From positions 1 through 25,762 of the forward strand of contig PITI01000067.1 of the NCBI GenBank assembly GCA_004325065.1: a DNA stretch of 25,762 bases, in the 5' to 3' direction. Every line of letters begins with the position of its first letter. Within the stretch, counting starts at the first letter, position 1. Of this stretch, positions 9,195 to 19,860 are shown one piece after another. The stretch comes from Hamiltosporidium magnivora. Taxonomy: Eukaryota > Microsporidia > Dubosqiidae. Both the position numbers and the translations under genes were made by a program. Under the pieces are notes generated by a model. It did not search any database. It was given only the letters and a program-made list of their open reading frames with translations, and had not been told where the DNA came from.

Positions 9195-11198
9195 ATGTTT
9201 ATGAAATATTTCTATATATTATGCGAATTAAATATAATATATTCCTCGAGATACATAAACACCGATTATTATAATTCCTTGAAAAAAGAAAGTTTTCAAG
9301 CGAATTATGATTTGAATACAAATATATTCGAAAACAATAAAGAATGTTTAAATGAAGCAAATGATACCCAACACTTCTGCAATTCCTGTCCGATTTTAGA
9401 TGTTACACAACAAATTAGAACTGCTGATAACGAATCTGATGCCCAATATGAGATAAAGAAAGAGATTTTATCTGAATCCTTTTCGAATGGTGAAGAAAAA
9501 TATCTGGAAGGAAATGCCAAAGATTTTCATAATTTAGAAAACAAAGTCCAAAAAAATAAAAAACAAATGCTTCGTTATTATCCGTATAAAAAAAGAAGTG
9601 ATTTAAGAAGAAGTATTTCTGTAGATTTATCAAGAAATTATTCATCTGAGACAGATACTCATTTTTCTTGTAACAAAGTGGAAAAACAAAGAACATCAGA
9701 CATCTACAGGCATCAAACCGGTTTAGAATTTCGGAATGATACTTCAGATGAAGATTATAAGTCTACTGAGCAGCGAAAAACGCCAGACTTTTTTTTAAAA
9801 TCCGAAGTAGTTGATCCGTTATACATTAACTCTGATTCCGATACTAAAAGTTTTCTTGAATCATCCAGTACTATTGATATTTCAAAAATGTCTAAATCTA
9901 AACTAGAAATCGCAAAAGAAAGCTTGGAACATAAATTGGATTTGCTAAAAAAAAAAATTCAAAAAACAATAATAAATACAAAAGGAAAATCATATGCCGT
10001 TCTTAATGAATCACGAAAAGAGTTATTTTCTTCGGACATACAAACTTTTATATCAGGCGACTTTTATATTAATGCCAAGTATATACAAAAAGATCCTATT
10101 CCATTTTTCGATCTGATAGATTCAGTGGCTGGAAAAGAAGAAACTTTTTGGCATAAATCTGGGAATTCTGACATACTTCGGAATATAGGCGAAAATATGT
10201 TAGAATGTGTTGAGAAAATCAATTTATATAATGATAATTCTCCTATTTTTACTTATTATCCTGGTTTAATACATATAAAACACTTTATTAAAAATATAAT
10301 TCTCAATGATATAAATTTGGTGAAAAACTCTTGTTTATGGATTTTTCTGCTTAAATTTGTACAATCACTTAGTATGTTTCCATTAAAGAACAAACATCTG
10401 AATCAAATATCATCCGGGAAAAATTGTTGCCCAAAATACAGTGAATATGATGCATACAACGGAGATAACTATATTTTTAATTTGTTAAGAAGTCAATATG
10501 AATTATTTGATACAATGGCTAGACATATTTTTAAAAAAACAGAAATTTTTCCAGAATCTACTCAGATGCTTGATTTTATAAATAAAAGTCTTCATTTTAG
10601 CAATAAAGATATTCATATTTCACTTGGTAAGCATATAGGATATATTAGAGTCATAACAGATTGTATGCTTAGAATGAGCCCAAACACCATATCAATTTTT
10701 ATTTTGCAGATAGAAAAGCAAAAACTTAGCAATTTGAAAGGCGTGGAATTTCGTTCTGAGCTTTCTATATTTTTCTGGAATATTTCTCACGAGGCAAATA
10801 TTTTGAACGATGAATCTACTTTAGACTTTCAAATAATCTATAAGAGAATTGTTTTAGCCTATATTGATTTTTTCAAGCATGAAGCTTTACAAGTTGAATT
10901 TTCGAAAAGTAAAAATGCTAGGTATTCAGAGCATATAAATTTCACTCTTTTTAATTTATTTAAACCCTATTGTATTGAAAAGCTTCTAATTAATGAATTG
11001 AATTTTAAATTCTGGATGCAAACTGCTGAAGCGTTATGTGTTCTATTCAATTTTTTCTTAAAATGTGAATTGAATCCCCAAGCTTATACGGATTCTTATG
11101 GGATACAAGCTTTCGTAGAATGTAATAGGAGACTTAAATTTATTCAATCGTTTCTTAGTTACCAATATAATTCAAAAATGAATTTTAAACGAAAATAA
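9195..11198 (+). CDS. Lineage-specific protein of unknown function, 667 aa
   Basis: I do not recognise this protein. The ATG at 9195 is the first after an in-frame TAA at 9165. The first 20 residues (FMKYFYILCELNIIYSS) are hydrophobic and could be a signal peptide, with Met3 as an alternative start. Residues 30-230 are polar, rich in Ser, Glu, Asp, Lys and Asn, and probably disordered. Residues 240-267 form a likely coiled coil (KSKLEIAKESLEHKLDLLKK). From about 285 to 655 the sequence is denser in aromatic and aliphatic residues and looks like a helical domain, with YYPGLIHIKHFIKN at 364-377 and LWIFLLKFVQSL at 391-402. A decayed paralogue lies downstream at 13960-15853, so this is a small gene family. 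The C-terminal domain is the conserved part. A stem-loop and an AATAAA follow the stop. Secretion or function in the host is only a guess. Confidence 0.85.
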   Translation: MFMKYFYILCELNIIYSSRYINTDYYNSLKKESFQANYDLNTNIFENNKECLNEANDTQHFCNSCPILDVTQQIRTADNESDAQYEIKKEILSESFSNGEEKYLEGNAKDFHNLENKVQKNKKQMLRYYPYKKRSDLRRSISVDLSRNYSSETDTHFSCNKVEKQRTSDIYRHQTGLEFRNDTSDEDYKSTEQRKTPDFFLKSEVVDPLYINSDSDTKSFLESSSTIDISKMSKSKLEIAKESLEHKLDLLKKKIQKTIINTKGKSYAVLNESRKELFSSDIQTFISGDFYINAKYIQKDPIPFFDLIDSVAGKEETFWHKSGNSDILRNIGENMLECVEKINLYNDNSPIFTYYPGLIHIKHFIKNIILNDINLVKNSCLWIFLLKFVQSLSMFPLKNKHLNQISSGKNCCPKYSEYDAYNGDNYIFNLLRSQYELFDTMARHIFKKTEIFPESTQMLDFINKSLHFSNKDIHISLGKHIGYIRVITDCMLRMSPNTISIFILQIEKQKLSNLKGVEFRSELSIFFWNISHEANILNDESTLDFQIIYKRIVLAYIDFFKHEALQVEFSKSKNARYSEHINFTLFNLFKPYCIEKLLINELNFKFWMQTAEALCVLFNFFLKCELNPQAYTDSYGIQAFVECNRRLKFIQSFLSYQYNSKMNFKRK

Positions 11199-11224
11199 GT
11201 TTAATTATATAGGAAAAATTAAAG

Positions 11225-11244
11225 TGTTTGAAATCATTCAAACA
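11225..11244 (+). terminator. Perfect stem-loop just after the 667-aa gene
   Basis: TGTTTGAA and TTCAAACA form an 8-bp stem around the loop ATCA, 27 bases after the stop codon. A stretch with AATAAA follows about 10 bases later. In a compact microsporidian gene this could mark the 3' UTR or affect polyadenylation. A stem this short can also arise by chance in AT-rich DNA. Confidence 0.35.
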
Positions 11245-12700
11245 AATTATATTTAAATAAATTTTTCTTTCCTTCGTCTTTTCGAATTTTACAGTTTTTT
11301 TCTGTTATAATATTATTGAAATAGATAAATATTGTGTTTTTATGAGAATTGACGATATGTATTAACAAATTTAGGTTGTTTTTTTGCTTTCATCTCAAGT
11401 AAGATATATGGCGGTAGAGACTAATGATTTTTCTATATTTGAAGTACCATGTTTCTAAGACTTTCTTTAACGATTTTCAATCAAGGTCTCAATCTAATAT
11501 TTAATTACCTGTGATAGATTCGAAATATTTTATTAGTTGGTATTTAGCTAGGATAAACTACACTATATTATTGAATTGATTATATTCGAAATCATGATAA
11601 TTATTGTAATTAAATTTAAGTAGCATCCGATTTTCAATGCTTATAATAGTCTGTGCTATTTCAGCGAATTTATTTGCAAATGTTTAGTTGTAATGTTAAA
11701 AATAAGTGTATATCTTGACTTATGAAAATCGAAAAACAAAATTTTAAATGCAACGGGCAATTTGATGAATTTTTTTGGTTTTAAATAAAAGCATCATATT
11801 AAAGGGAATAAGTAATAAAAATATGTAGGCTAATGTAAATTTATATATTTGTTTTAAAAAATGACAAATCTAAGAATATTAATTTGTTTTAGCAGTTTTC
11901 AAGTTAGAAAAATTCAACCTTGATAGTTTTTTTAAGAAATTTGCAGGTTTCCAATTTGGGTTCACATTTGCATTAACATCGACTATAACTCTTACACTCT
12001 GTCTTGGAGGATATTCTTGCGAATTTTCTTAAGGAAAATATGCCCCGTGGAATGTTTAATAAGAATCAACTTTTAATTACATATTTTAAATTTGTCTCTC
12101 GCGTAAAGCTGATTTGGGATTCATGTTTGTACCAAATTCATAAAAAGGAGCATTTTTTATTTCCCGAACAAGTGCAATAAAGCCTCTTGCATCTGTATGG
12201 CTTCAGTATTCATATGAGACTTGAATTATTGCTGAGTAATCTTCGTTGACGAAAGAGCGATTTGAATTAGATCTTTTAATCTGTTCGGTTTGTTTTTGAA
12301 TTTCTTGATAAAATTTTCTAATATTTAATCTGTACGAATTTCTTTGTTAATACTTAAAATTATTGGGAAATCATCATAACCTTAATTTGCACATTTCTCA
12401 TGATCAGTGACCGATAATTTCGAATGTTCAGAAATTTTTCCTTCCCTTTCTCTGTTTGAAAATTAGAACATGATTTAGATAATAACGCTAGGTATTAGCT
12501 ATAACCATGAATAAACAATATTTACTCCTTCTTGTTTTTGATTTTGTTATGCTAACTTGTTTATATAGCGGCAAAGTTTCTTTAAAAGATTGTAAAGTCT
12601 CCTAATCTATTGATATTACCTTTAAGTCTATTTCGGATTTTATTTAGGCAGAACTCTGTAAGAAAAAAACTTTTTAAACTACTTTTAACTCTGTTTTGAA
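11245..12700. other. Degenerate region with unrecognised protein-like fragments on the minus strand
   Basis: The left half (to about 11930) shows nothing. Between about 11945 and 12440 the minus strand has protein-like stretches in changing frames. Examples are EKCAN, stop, GYDDFPIILSINKEIRTD, stop, ILENFIKKFKNKPNRLKD (12229-12440); DARGFIALVREIKNAPF and YEFGTNMNPKSALRERQI (about 12085-12195); and QEYPPRQSVRVIVDVNANVN (about 11950-12035). They lie downstream of the integrase relic on the same strand and may be part of the same element or a separate dead gene. No family was recognised. Confidence 0.4.
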
Positions 12701-13400
12701 TGTGACCTAATATGAAATGAATCGATACGCTATTATGAGCCAGGTTTTACATTATCTGAATAAAAAGCGGCTTTCTGATTAATTTCTGACGTCATTAGTC
12801 CCAACCAGGGATAACGAATATTTATAACATCTTGAAGTCTACGTTCCAAGTAGCTCCAATATTGAGGATGTCTAGTCTTTTAAACACTATCTTGCACAGC
12901 GGCCACATTCTACCCGATTCTAAATAATGTTATTGGCTTTTTCTTTATCATTGTCACTTTGAAAAATAGAAAGTCTTCAAAAATGTTAAAAACATACAAG
13001 ACTAAATGCACAACATCTGCTGCACTTTCGGTTTCAAGAGATCTAATTTAAAAAAATAACAAACGAGCTTAGTACGCAAGTTTAAATTCCAACTGATCTT
13101 CAGATTGTGAATGCATGTCGAGAAATTGATTTGTCATCTATTTTCATATTTTTACTTAGTAAAGGTTTCACAACCAAGTTTATTTTTGATGCATTGTGTT
13201 TCTTTTGTATGGCAATATATAAATTTAGATAGTCTAGTATTATTCTTCCTATGATATTTTTATATTGTGAATTCATATATTTTTCCATATTTCAGAGAAA
13301 AACAATGTACAAATTCAGCATATGCATCATGAAAAATAAATTTCTCCTCTTGAGTGGCATAAAACCTACTATGGTTTAAATTTTTTCTACAGGAATATCG
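12701..13400 (-). pseudogene. Decayed KRBA2-like integrase (DDE/rve)
   Basis: On the minus strand from 13400, fragments follow the order of the integrase family that includes vertebrate KRBA2-like and many invertebrate Pol proteins. FHDAYAEFVHC (about 13300-13345) resembles the zinc-binding start. MNSQYKNIIGRIILDYLNL follows, then INLVVKPLLSK (13153-13187). DMHSQSEDQLEFKLAY (about 13075-13125) covers the first catalytic block across a frame change. LETESAADVVHLVLYVFNIF (about 12980-13040) is next. FQSDNDKE-like residues (second Asp) appear in a shifted frame near 12955. MWPLCKIV follows, then TRHPQYWSYLERRLQDV (12827-12884), holding the third acidic residue. Several stops and frameshifts make it inactive. 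It differs clearly from the integrase at 2060-2760 and lies on the other strand. No LTRs were identified. Confidence 0.72.
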
Positions 13401-13959
13401 TTTTTTTTTCGCTCCAAAAGTTATAACATCAAGCCAATATTAAAGCTATAAGCTTCGGTTTTTTTACAACTTACAATCCGGATGTTTTACCCTTTTTATT
13501 AGGCTCAAGTATTGTTTTTTGTAAGAATTTATGTGTTTTACTTTTAGATGGGCACAGTTCATTTACTTTTCTTTCAAAATATGCTTTGTATAACTTAGTC
13601 GATTTATTTAGGTTATTGTATTTCCTGTTTTAGAAAAATTCTATAAAAATTAAAAGCAGGAAATATTCTTTAAATTGTTAAAGCTCGGGATTATATAAGC
13701 TGAAATAACAAGTGGCTATTGCCAAACTCATGTCAATTTGTTATTCTGAAGCAATAAATTGTATCCGTAATTTTATGATAATACAGTTAAATCTATGATA
13801 TTCTTTTATTTTTAAATTTATCAAATTGCTTAATGACCTGGCCATTTTTTAACTAGACATTAGAATATATGTATAAAATTCTTTCATTATTTAAAATGTA
13901 AATATTAAGTTTATAGACCCACGCAAATAAGGTACATTCATATAATCTATATTTTCAAA
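13401..13959. other. AT-rich spacer with no recognised feature
   Basis: This stretch separates the integrase relic from the decayed paralogue of the 667-aa gene. No open frame, repeat or RNA gene was recognised on either strand. Part of it could be the former upstream region of the paralogue. Confidence 0.4.
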
Positions 13960-15853
13960 ACAATGTCTTTGGTATCAAAAGATTTGGATCGTTGTTCCAG
14001 ACAAAAAGAAAAAGACTTCAAGAATTTATAAAAAGTAGTATATCATTTGATTACCAAAAGGAATCTCTCTCATTCTAACTTATGATAATCAATAAAGTTA
14101 TAACCAATCAATTACAGGTCTAGTAAAAAAAGATGCAGAAAAACTTTCTTGCTATACTTCTTTAGATACTTATGAAAAAAATATATCATCTAAAAATTCT
14201 TCAAACAACGATGATGATATTTTGTCTCAACAAAATAAATCGGATAAAGAATAGAAAAATAGCGAGAAAGCAAATAAGAGGAAATGAAGCCATTGTATTC
14301 ATGCTGGTTATGAAAGACAATATCCGCTTGGAATGTCTATGGAAAAAAAATTTCCACACCCATAATTCATCGAAATAATACTATTTAAAAAATCTAATTT
14401 TGTAATGCATCAAAACTTACGGCCGAAAATTTTATAAAAATCAAAACTCTGATTATATTTGAGGAAATCGGGACTCAGGATACATCCCATATCAAATCGA
14501 ATTTGGATATTTATAATAATCCGGAAGAACTTATAGATATTGATAATCCGAAATTACCTGTATCAAAACTTAAATTAATAATGGAAAAGTTAAAAAAAGA
14601 GCTTGATCTAGTTAAACAAGAATGTTTAGCTAAAGCTATGAATACAAAAATAATGTATATGTTATGTTTATTGATTCATCAGAATTAGAAGTTGGTCTTA
14701 GGGATATAATTACTTTATAAAGGCAGATTACGATATAAACGCAGTGTATGTACTAGAGGATACCAAATTCTTCTCGAATTAATAAAATATGTAGATCAAA
14801 ACGAAAAATTATTTTGGAAAAATTCCGGTTTTTCCGAACTCTCTGATATTAAAAATTTAAAGGATAAAATTTTAGATCGTATCGGTAAATTTAATTTTTG
14901 TAAACACAATTCTCTTTTCCTTACATACTTTCCAGGTTTGATACACATGAATTTTTTTGTTGAAAATTTAATCAAAGAAGATATAAATTTAGTGAAAAAT
15001 GCATGTCTGTGGATTTTATTGCTTAAATATGTATAATCTCCGAAATTTATATCAATAAAAGATCTAAATACATCAGGTATTTGTCATGAAACATATGATG
15101 ACTCTGAATATGAAGGTTTTGAAATTTATACTGGAAATAAAATTATTCTATGTAAAATGAAAGAATTATACGAAACATTTGAAGCAATAGTGAGACGTGT
15201 TTTTTCAAAAACAAAAATTTCTACCGAATTTAATGTCATGTTTGATTTTATAAAAATGAATTTGAAAACAACCTATAAAGACAGATATGTTTCAGATCGT
15301 AAGCTCATCTTTTTTAGCAAAGTTCTAACAGATTGTGTACTGAGAACTAGCCCAAATCTAATTTTGAATTTTATTTTACACATGCAAAAATAAGACTGTA
15401 GCCACTTTAAGCCTAAAAATTTTATTTTTTTGATTAACAATTTTTTTATGAGAATTTATCGCAAATTGATTGAATTAAACGATGAGAATATGAAGGAAAT
15501 TAGCGCTTTTTATGTAGAAGTTGCATTGAAATATATTGATTTTTTTAAAAAAAGAAGCGGCTTATTTGGATTTTTCCAATGAAAAATATCCGGAATGTAT
15601 TCAGAAAATGGTTAAAATTGTTAAAGAGATTTTTAAAACCGATCAAGTGCCAGAAATTGCTTCAAAACTTACATACTTAAGAGACCTGTTGAGTTTTAAC
15701 GAAGATTTATGTGTTCTTTGAAATTATATCATAAAATCGAGACAAAATAGTCAACCTTATTCGGAAATTTATTCATCTCGAACTTCTGAGGCATGTCAAT
15801 GGAGATTACAAGAAATTAATATTTTATTGGCAGCAATAAACAACAAAAAATAA
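13960..15853 (+). pseudogene. Decayed paralogue of the 667-aa gene
   Basis: The plus strand encodes, in changing frames, a relative of the protein at 9195-11198. KLPVSKLKLIMEKLKKELDL (about 14550-14610) matches its coiled coil. ADYDINAVYVLEDTKFF matches GDFYINAKYIQKDPIPFF. LFWKNSGFSELSDIKN (about 14810-14860) matches FWHKSGNSDILRN. FLTYFPGLIHMNFFVENLI and INLVKNACLWILLLKYV (to 15033) match residues 361-398. After a TAA comes KELYETFEAIVRRVFSKTKI, then VLTDCVLRTSPNLILNFILH (to about 15380). KYIDFFKK and a C-terminal part end at a TAA at 15851-15853. At least five stops or frame changes are present. The N-terminal third is hard to align, as expected for a fast-evolving polar region. The start is approximate. 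Drift of a duplicated gene is the simplest explanation. Confidence 0.85.
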
Positions 15854-16008
15854 ATCTTTAATGATCGCAACCTAAAATCTGAAAAGAAATAAAATCTATT
15901 TGAAAGTATCAAGTAGGACAAATTAAAACACCCAATTTACTTTTTCTCTTTATTTTTAATTTATATATTTTGGGTTAAAAACATAATTTTTCTTTTATAT
16001 ATTCTCTT
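15854..16008. other. Short AT-rich spacer
   Basis: The spacer lies between the end of the pseudogene and the stop codon of LINE B copy 2 on the opposite strand. It probably holds the LINE 3' UTR. No poly-A tail or target-site duplication is clear. Confidence 0.4.
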
Positions 16009-19000
16009 CTAATATTTAACCAACACATATTCTTCCGCTAAATCTGACTCTATGTTTATGTTTACTGTGGTTCCTCCATATGAAACGAGGTATTATTTTC
16101 AATTTTGAAACAGTGAGCATCATTTTTCTTTCTGTCGCCTATTTTGAAAGCGTATTGATTCGTCGTATGTTTGCGTTCATTTGCTAACATATACCGACGC
16201 TTTTTCTCAGCTCTCTTTATAATTTTGTCCAGAGTCAAGTTTTTTTATCGCCGAATAGAGGAATTGTTCCGAGGTCTTATTGTGTACTCAGGCTTAAATA
16301 TTTGCTTCGTAACCCATGGCTATTTAAAGTCTTAAAAATTTGTCTTATAGTATTTAGTCACAGTTTCGTCCCAAGCCAATAATATATAGAATTATCTCGA
16401 TTTTAAATTTACAAATTAGACCCTAAATTATTTTTAATAAGTTATACTATATAATCTTCTCTGCTTTAACTATTTGCAGGGAGTCTTGGAGGTGCTTAAT
16501 ATTGCAAAAAAGGACATCTTATTTTGAGACTTGATCCAAATGAATATATCTGGCTTAAATTAGCAATTTAACGTCAGTTTTATTCTGAGCGACTCTTATT
16601 TAGACGTATACATTTACAATTATTTCTTACAAAGAATCTTCTAATTCGTTTTTTTTTGACTTGATTCTATATTTATTGAGTAGAATTAAGTATATTCCTG
16701 ATACTCTTCGTTATGTCGTCTATTAAATTCATGATTAATTATTGTTTGAAAGTTCATTGTCAAATAGTCTACTCGTTTTCTAGACATGTTGCACTGTTTG
16801 CACATACCTTCTAGTTCTTAGAATACATTTCTATCCCGGATTCAACAGAAAATAGCTTTATTTCGTGAGGTTATGTTTTTCCCTTAACTATATGAAGAAT
16901 TCATTTACACTTCTAGCTTGTTATTCCATCAATTTTATACTTTTATACGAGTTTTTCGGTTTACTATGTTCTAAATTAAGTTTAATAGTTGAGTTTCTTT
17001 GAATTTCTTCTTAGTTACATTCTCTCACATCCCGTTTTTTATTTTTACAAAGTTTTTATCGGTACGGTAAAATTTGTTATCACCCTCACTCCTTAATATA
17101 GTTGCTTTTTTAGTCGTGGTATCTTAGAATTTCAAGACAATCCAAGAGTTGCAAAAGTGTATGTTAATTTCTAGCTAAACTGTTGTAAAGATCTTCCTAG
17201 GTTCTTTACGGGAAAGATATAGATGGTCTTTACCCCTTTGTTTAAGGTTGATCTTGTTTTTTTTATCAACACATAGGCACCTCATCATTTGCTCAGAGGA
17301 TTTGCTGGTTCCAGTCATATGCCTACTTTGCAGTTTAGTAAAAAAAATTGTATGTGTATTATTAGCACGAAATACATTTTTCGCATTACACCTCGTAAAA
17401 GATCCTGCTCTTATTATCAGTTTACTCTGTATTTCTTGAAATTACTACCTTTTCATATTTTCTGCTGTCTTTTTTGTGTAGGTATTCTTAAATACCTATT
17501 CATTTGAGAATATTGGCAGTTATTTTCAATTAAGGATCATTTTTAGCCAAATTTTCGGCTTTGATTCTATTCTTTGTTATAATCAACCTTTTCCCCTCCT
17601 AAGTCATTAGTTCTGATGTTTATATATTTTTAGCAAAAATTTTGTGATTATCAATGAACCAGAGATGATTTTTAAACTGTGATGTAGCCTCCGGTTGTAC
17701 TGCGAATTTTTTATATTCCTCATTAATTTTTGTTTTAATAGATCTATTACTGCATAAACAACAATGTTACAAACCTTTTCCACTGCAAAAACTCTTGCTC
17801 ATTATTCTTTCACATGGATTTCTCAGGCCCTACTAGTATATCAATTTTTTATTTAGATATTATTAATTTTATGAATTCTAGGATCAATTAGTTAAATTGA
17901 GGTTTTGAAATCTATAAGTTTAAATATGCAGGTAATATATTTCCGCATACGAAATTTCTGCATGTATTCACGTTACCTTAAGATTTCGTGCAATATTTGA
18001 TAGTGCCTGGCATTTCGCTTTCCAACCTCTTACCGCGTGTGATGTTATTTACATGCAACTCTGGGCTTACTGCAAATTTAACGACTTATAGCTCTAAATT
18101 TCGTCGTCAAATTTTAGAATATAGACATACATATGGTTGATCAAAGTAGAACCCATCTTTTTTGTACTTTTAAGTATCATATGTTTAAGTCTATAATGAT
18201 CATAGCAGTTGGCTTGGTGCGTTTCTTCACAACATATAGCTTTCACAATATTTTTGGTTATATGAAGACTCGTATTTTTCTTAATGTAGATGTTTTAGAT
18301 GCAACCATGCCAAAAGATTTATTAGAACCAATAATGATGTTTACAAAGTCTTCCGGTGAAGAAAACATAATCTAAAGAGTATCCAATACGAATGGTATCA
18401 ATAGTCATAATACGTAACTACTTTATACCTTTTGTTTAATCCTGTTTTCCGAATGTCAAAAAATTTTTACAATTTACCAGATGCCTGCATTAACGCTCTC
18501 GTACAACCAACATAACATTGGATTTTAAATGACTTCCACACTCAATTCTCTTGTCGGAATGGTTTCCTACTCTCATACATTGTAATTTTTTTTCTATTAA
18601 CATTCAAAAACGCATTCTTTTTAAAGCAAGCTTCGGAAAGATCGATTACATCCTTAAAGTTTGAAGGATACTTTAGCAGAATTTTCTTAAGGCTTTTCGC
18701 ATCTGAAATCGAGAGCTTTCGTGCCTAGTAGCCTTCGCGAGAAGATCCGCGAAAATTGCTAGCTAAGAAATTCGACCTTCTATTTTTTCCTTCTAACCAT
18801 ATCTAGGGTTTTACTTTGCGTTAATCCTCGTCATAAAATGCCCGAGCTGCATCTGTGAAAGTATTAGGTTTATGAGATTCGGAATATTTATACTAATTCG
18901 ACTAATGGGGTCTAAAGGTTTGCTATCAAACAATTCCCTTTGATGCTTTCTAGATCTGACTAGTGCATCTCCGGTTTTCGTCATTGTGATTTACTTGATT

Positions 19001-19600
19001 TTACACAAGAAGTTCTTGGCATATTTAAAATAGAGTGTAGTGTTGGTCAAATAGCTAGCTATTAGACGATTGGCAAATTTACGTCGCTCTCCATTCTCTT
19101 TTTGCCTTATTTCAATTCGGTCTCATTGTGCGTTAATTTGGCCGGACATCGATATTCAAACTAAGGCTAAATTTCCGGATATAGTACCTAAGAATTGCAA
19201 ACCAGCTATTTCTGCAGCCTCTCTAATTTCTCTCTTTCTCTAGAATAAAAGATTTCACTATTCTTGCTCTATGACTATGACAAAGTCAAGCATTCAAGAC
19301 AATAATATCCGTCGCTGTTCTTCTAAAATAGCAGCAGGACTGAGGTTTATCATGGTGTTGATTCATTAAACGCAAACAAATCGGAACGGGAAGAAGAATA
19401 TATGCGAAAAGCGAGTATTTTGTTGCAGACAGGCGGTTATTGATAAATGGTAAGTTGGTATGTTTATGTATGATCGGTGTTGGTGGTACCTCTCGGATGT
19501 TTTTTCTTCCCCTAAATAACCGAATTTAATCACTGCTGGACTAGTTTCCGCATTGCTCACGCCTTTTAGTTTTTCCTTTTTGCTGTCAAATTTTTCCCCA
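16009..19600 (-). mobile_element. Nearly full-length decayed R2/R4-like LINE (LINE B, copy 2)
   Basis: The minus strand carries a heavily mutated single-ORF non-LTR retrotransposon. Going down from 19600: a possible N-terminal zinc-finger piece (GYYCLECL, about 19290), EIRQKENGERRKFANRL (19063-19114), RT motif A remnant STKKMGSTLINHMY (18130-18168), and the catalytic YxDD box as FIDN (17647-17658) within NHLWFIDNHKIFAKN. The post-RT zinc knuckle follows as GMCKQCNMSRKRVDYLTMN, then HEFNRRHNEEYQ (16699-16812), with the knuckle's later His and Cys lost. The tail is homologous to LINE B copy 1 (16180-16560 against 1-330). The last 21 codons are open and end EEYVLVKY before TAG (16011-16009). Decay is much stronger than in copy 1. 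R2/R4 assignment rests on the knuckle and tail and is an inference. Confidence 0.82.
19366..19560 (-). other. 64-codon open stretch, possible 5' part of LINE B
   Basis: An open frame on the minus strand starts MSNAETSPAVIKFGYLGEEK and ends FFFPFRFVCV. The frame continues for a few codons as NESTP before a stop. It lies directly upstream of the LINE B reverse transcriptase on the same strand and has the same less AT-rich composition, so it is more likely the element's N-terminal or leader region than a gene. No domain is recognised. Confidence 0.35.
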
Positions 19601-19860
19601 ACTCATATATTTTACACATATTTGCAATCTTTTTTAAATTTAAAATATTTTTATTGATTGCTTCTCAGAATATAAAAATATTTAAGGATTCGCATTATTA
19701 TCTTTTAATTATAATATTTTTATGAGGGAAACATCATCAAAAAATCTTAATTTTTTTCAAATTAAGACTAAAAAAACAAGAAAAAATTTTAGCAAAAATG
19801 AAGTAATTTTAAAAGAATTTAGATAAAGTAATAAACATCAAACAAATCATTTATTTTCTT
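19601..19860. other. AT-rich spacer and 3' region of the proteasome gene
   Basis: Nothing coding is seen. An AATAAA on the minus strand (19855-19850) starts a few bases after the stop codon of the proteasome gene and is its likely poly-A signal. Confidence 0.5.

Noticed and set aside
9305..9696. Minus-strand open frames within the 667-aa gene
   Set aside because: They are antisense to an intact coding sequence and have no features of their own.
17248..17507. Two overlapping plus-strand open frames with hydrophobic residues
   Set aside because: They overlap each other in different frames and sit opposite the LINE B region between RT and zinc knuckle, so they are antisense shadows.
18133..18375. 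Plus-strand 80-codon open frame
   Set aside because: It is antisense to the LINE B RT motif A region, and no independent evidence supports it.
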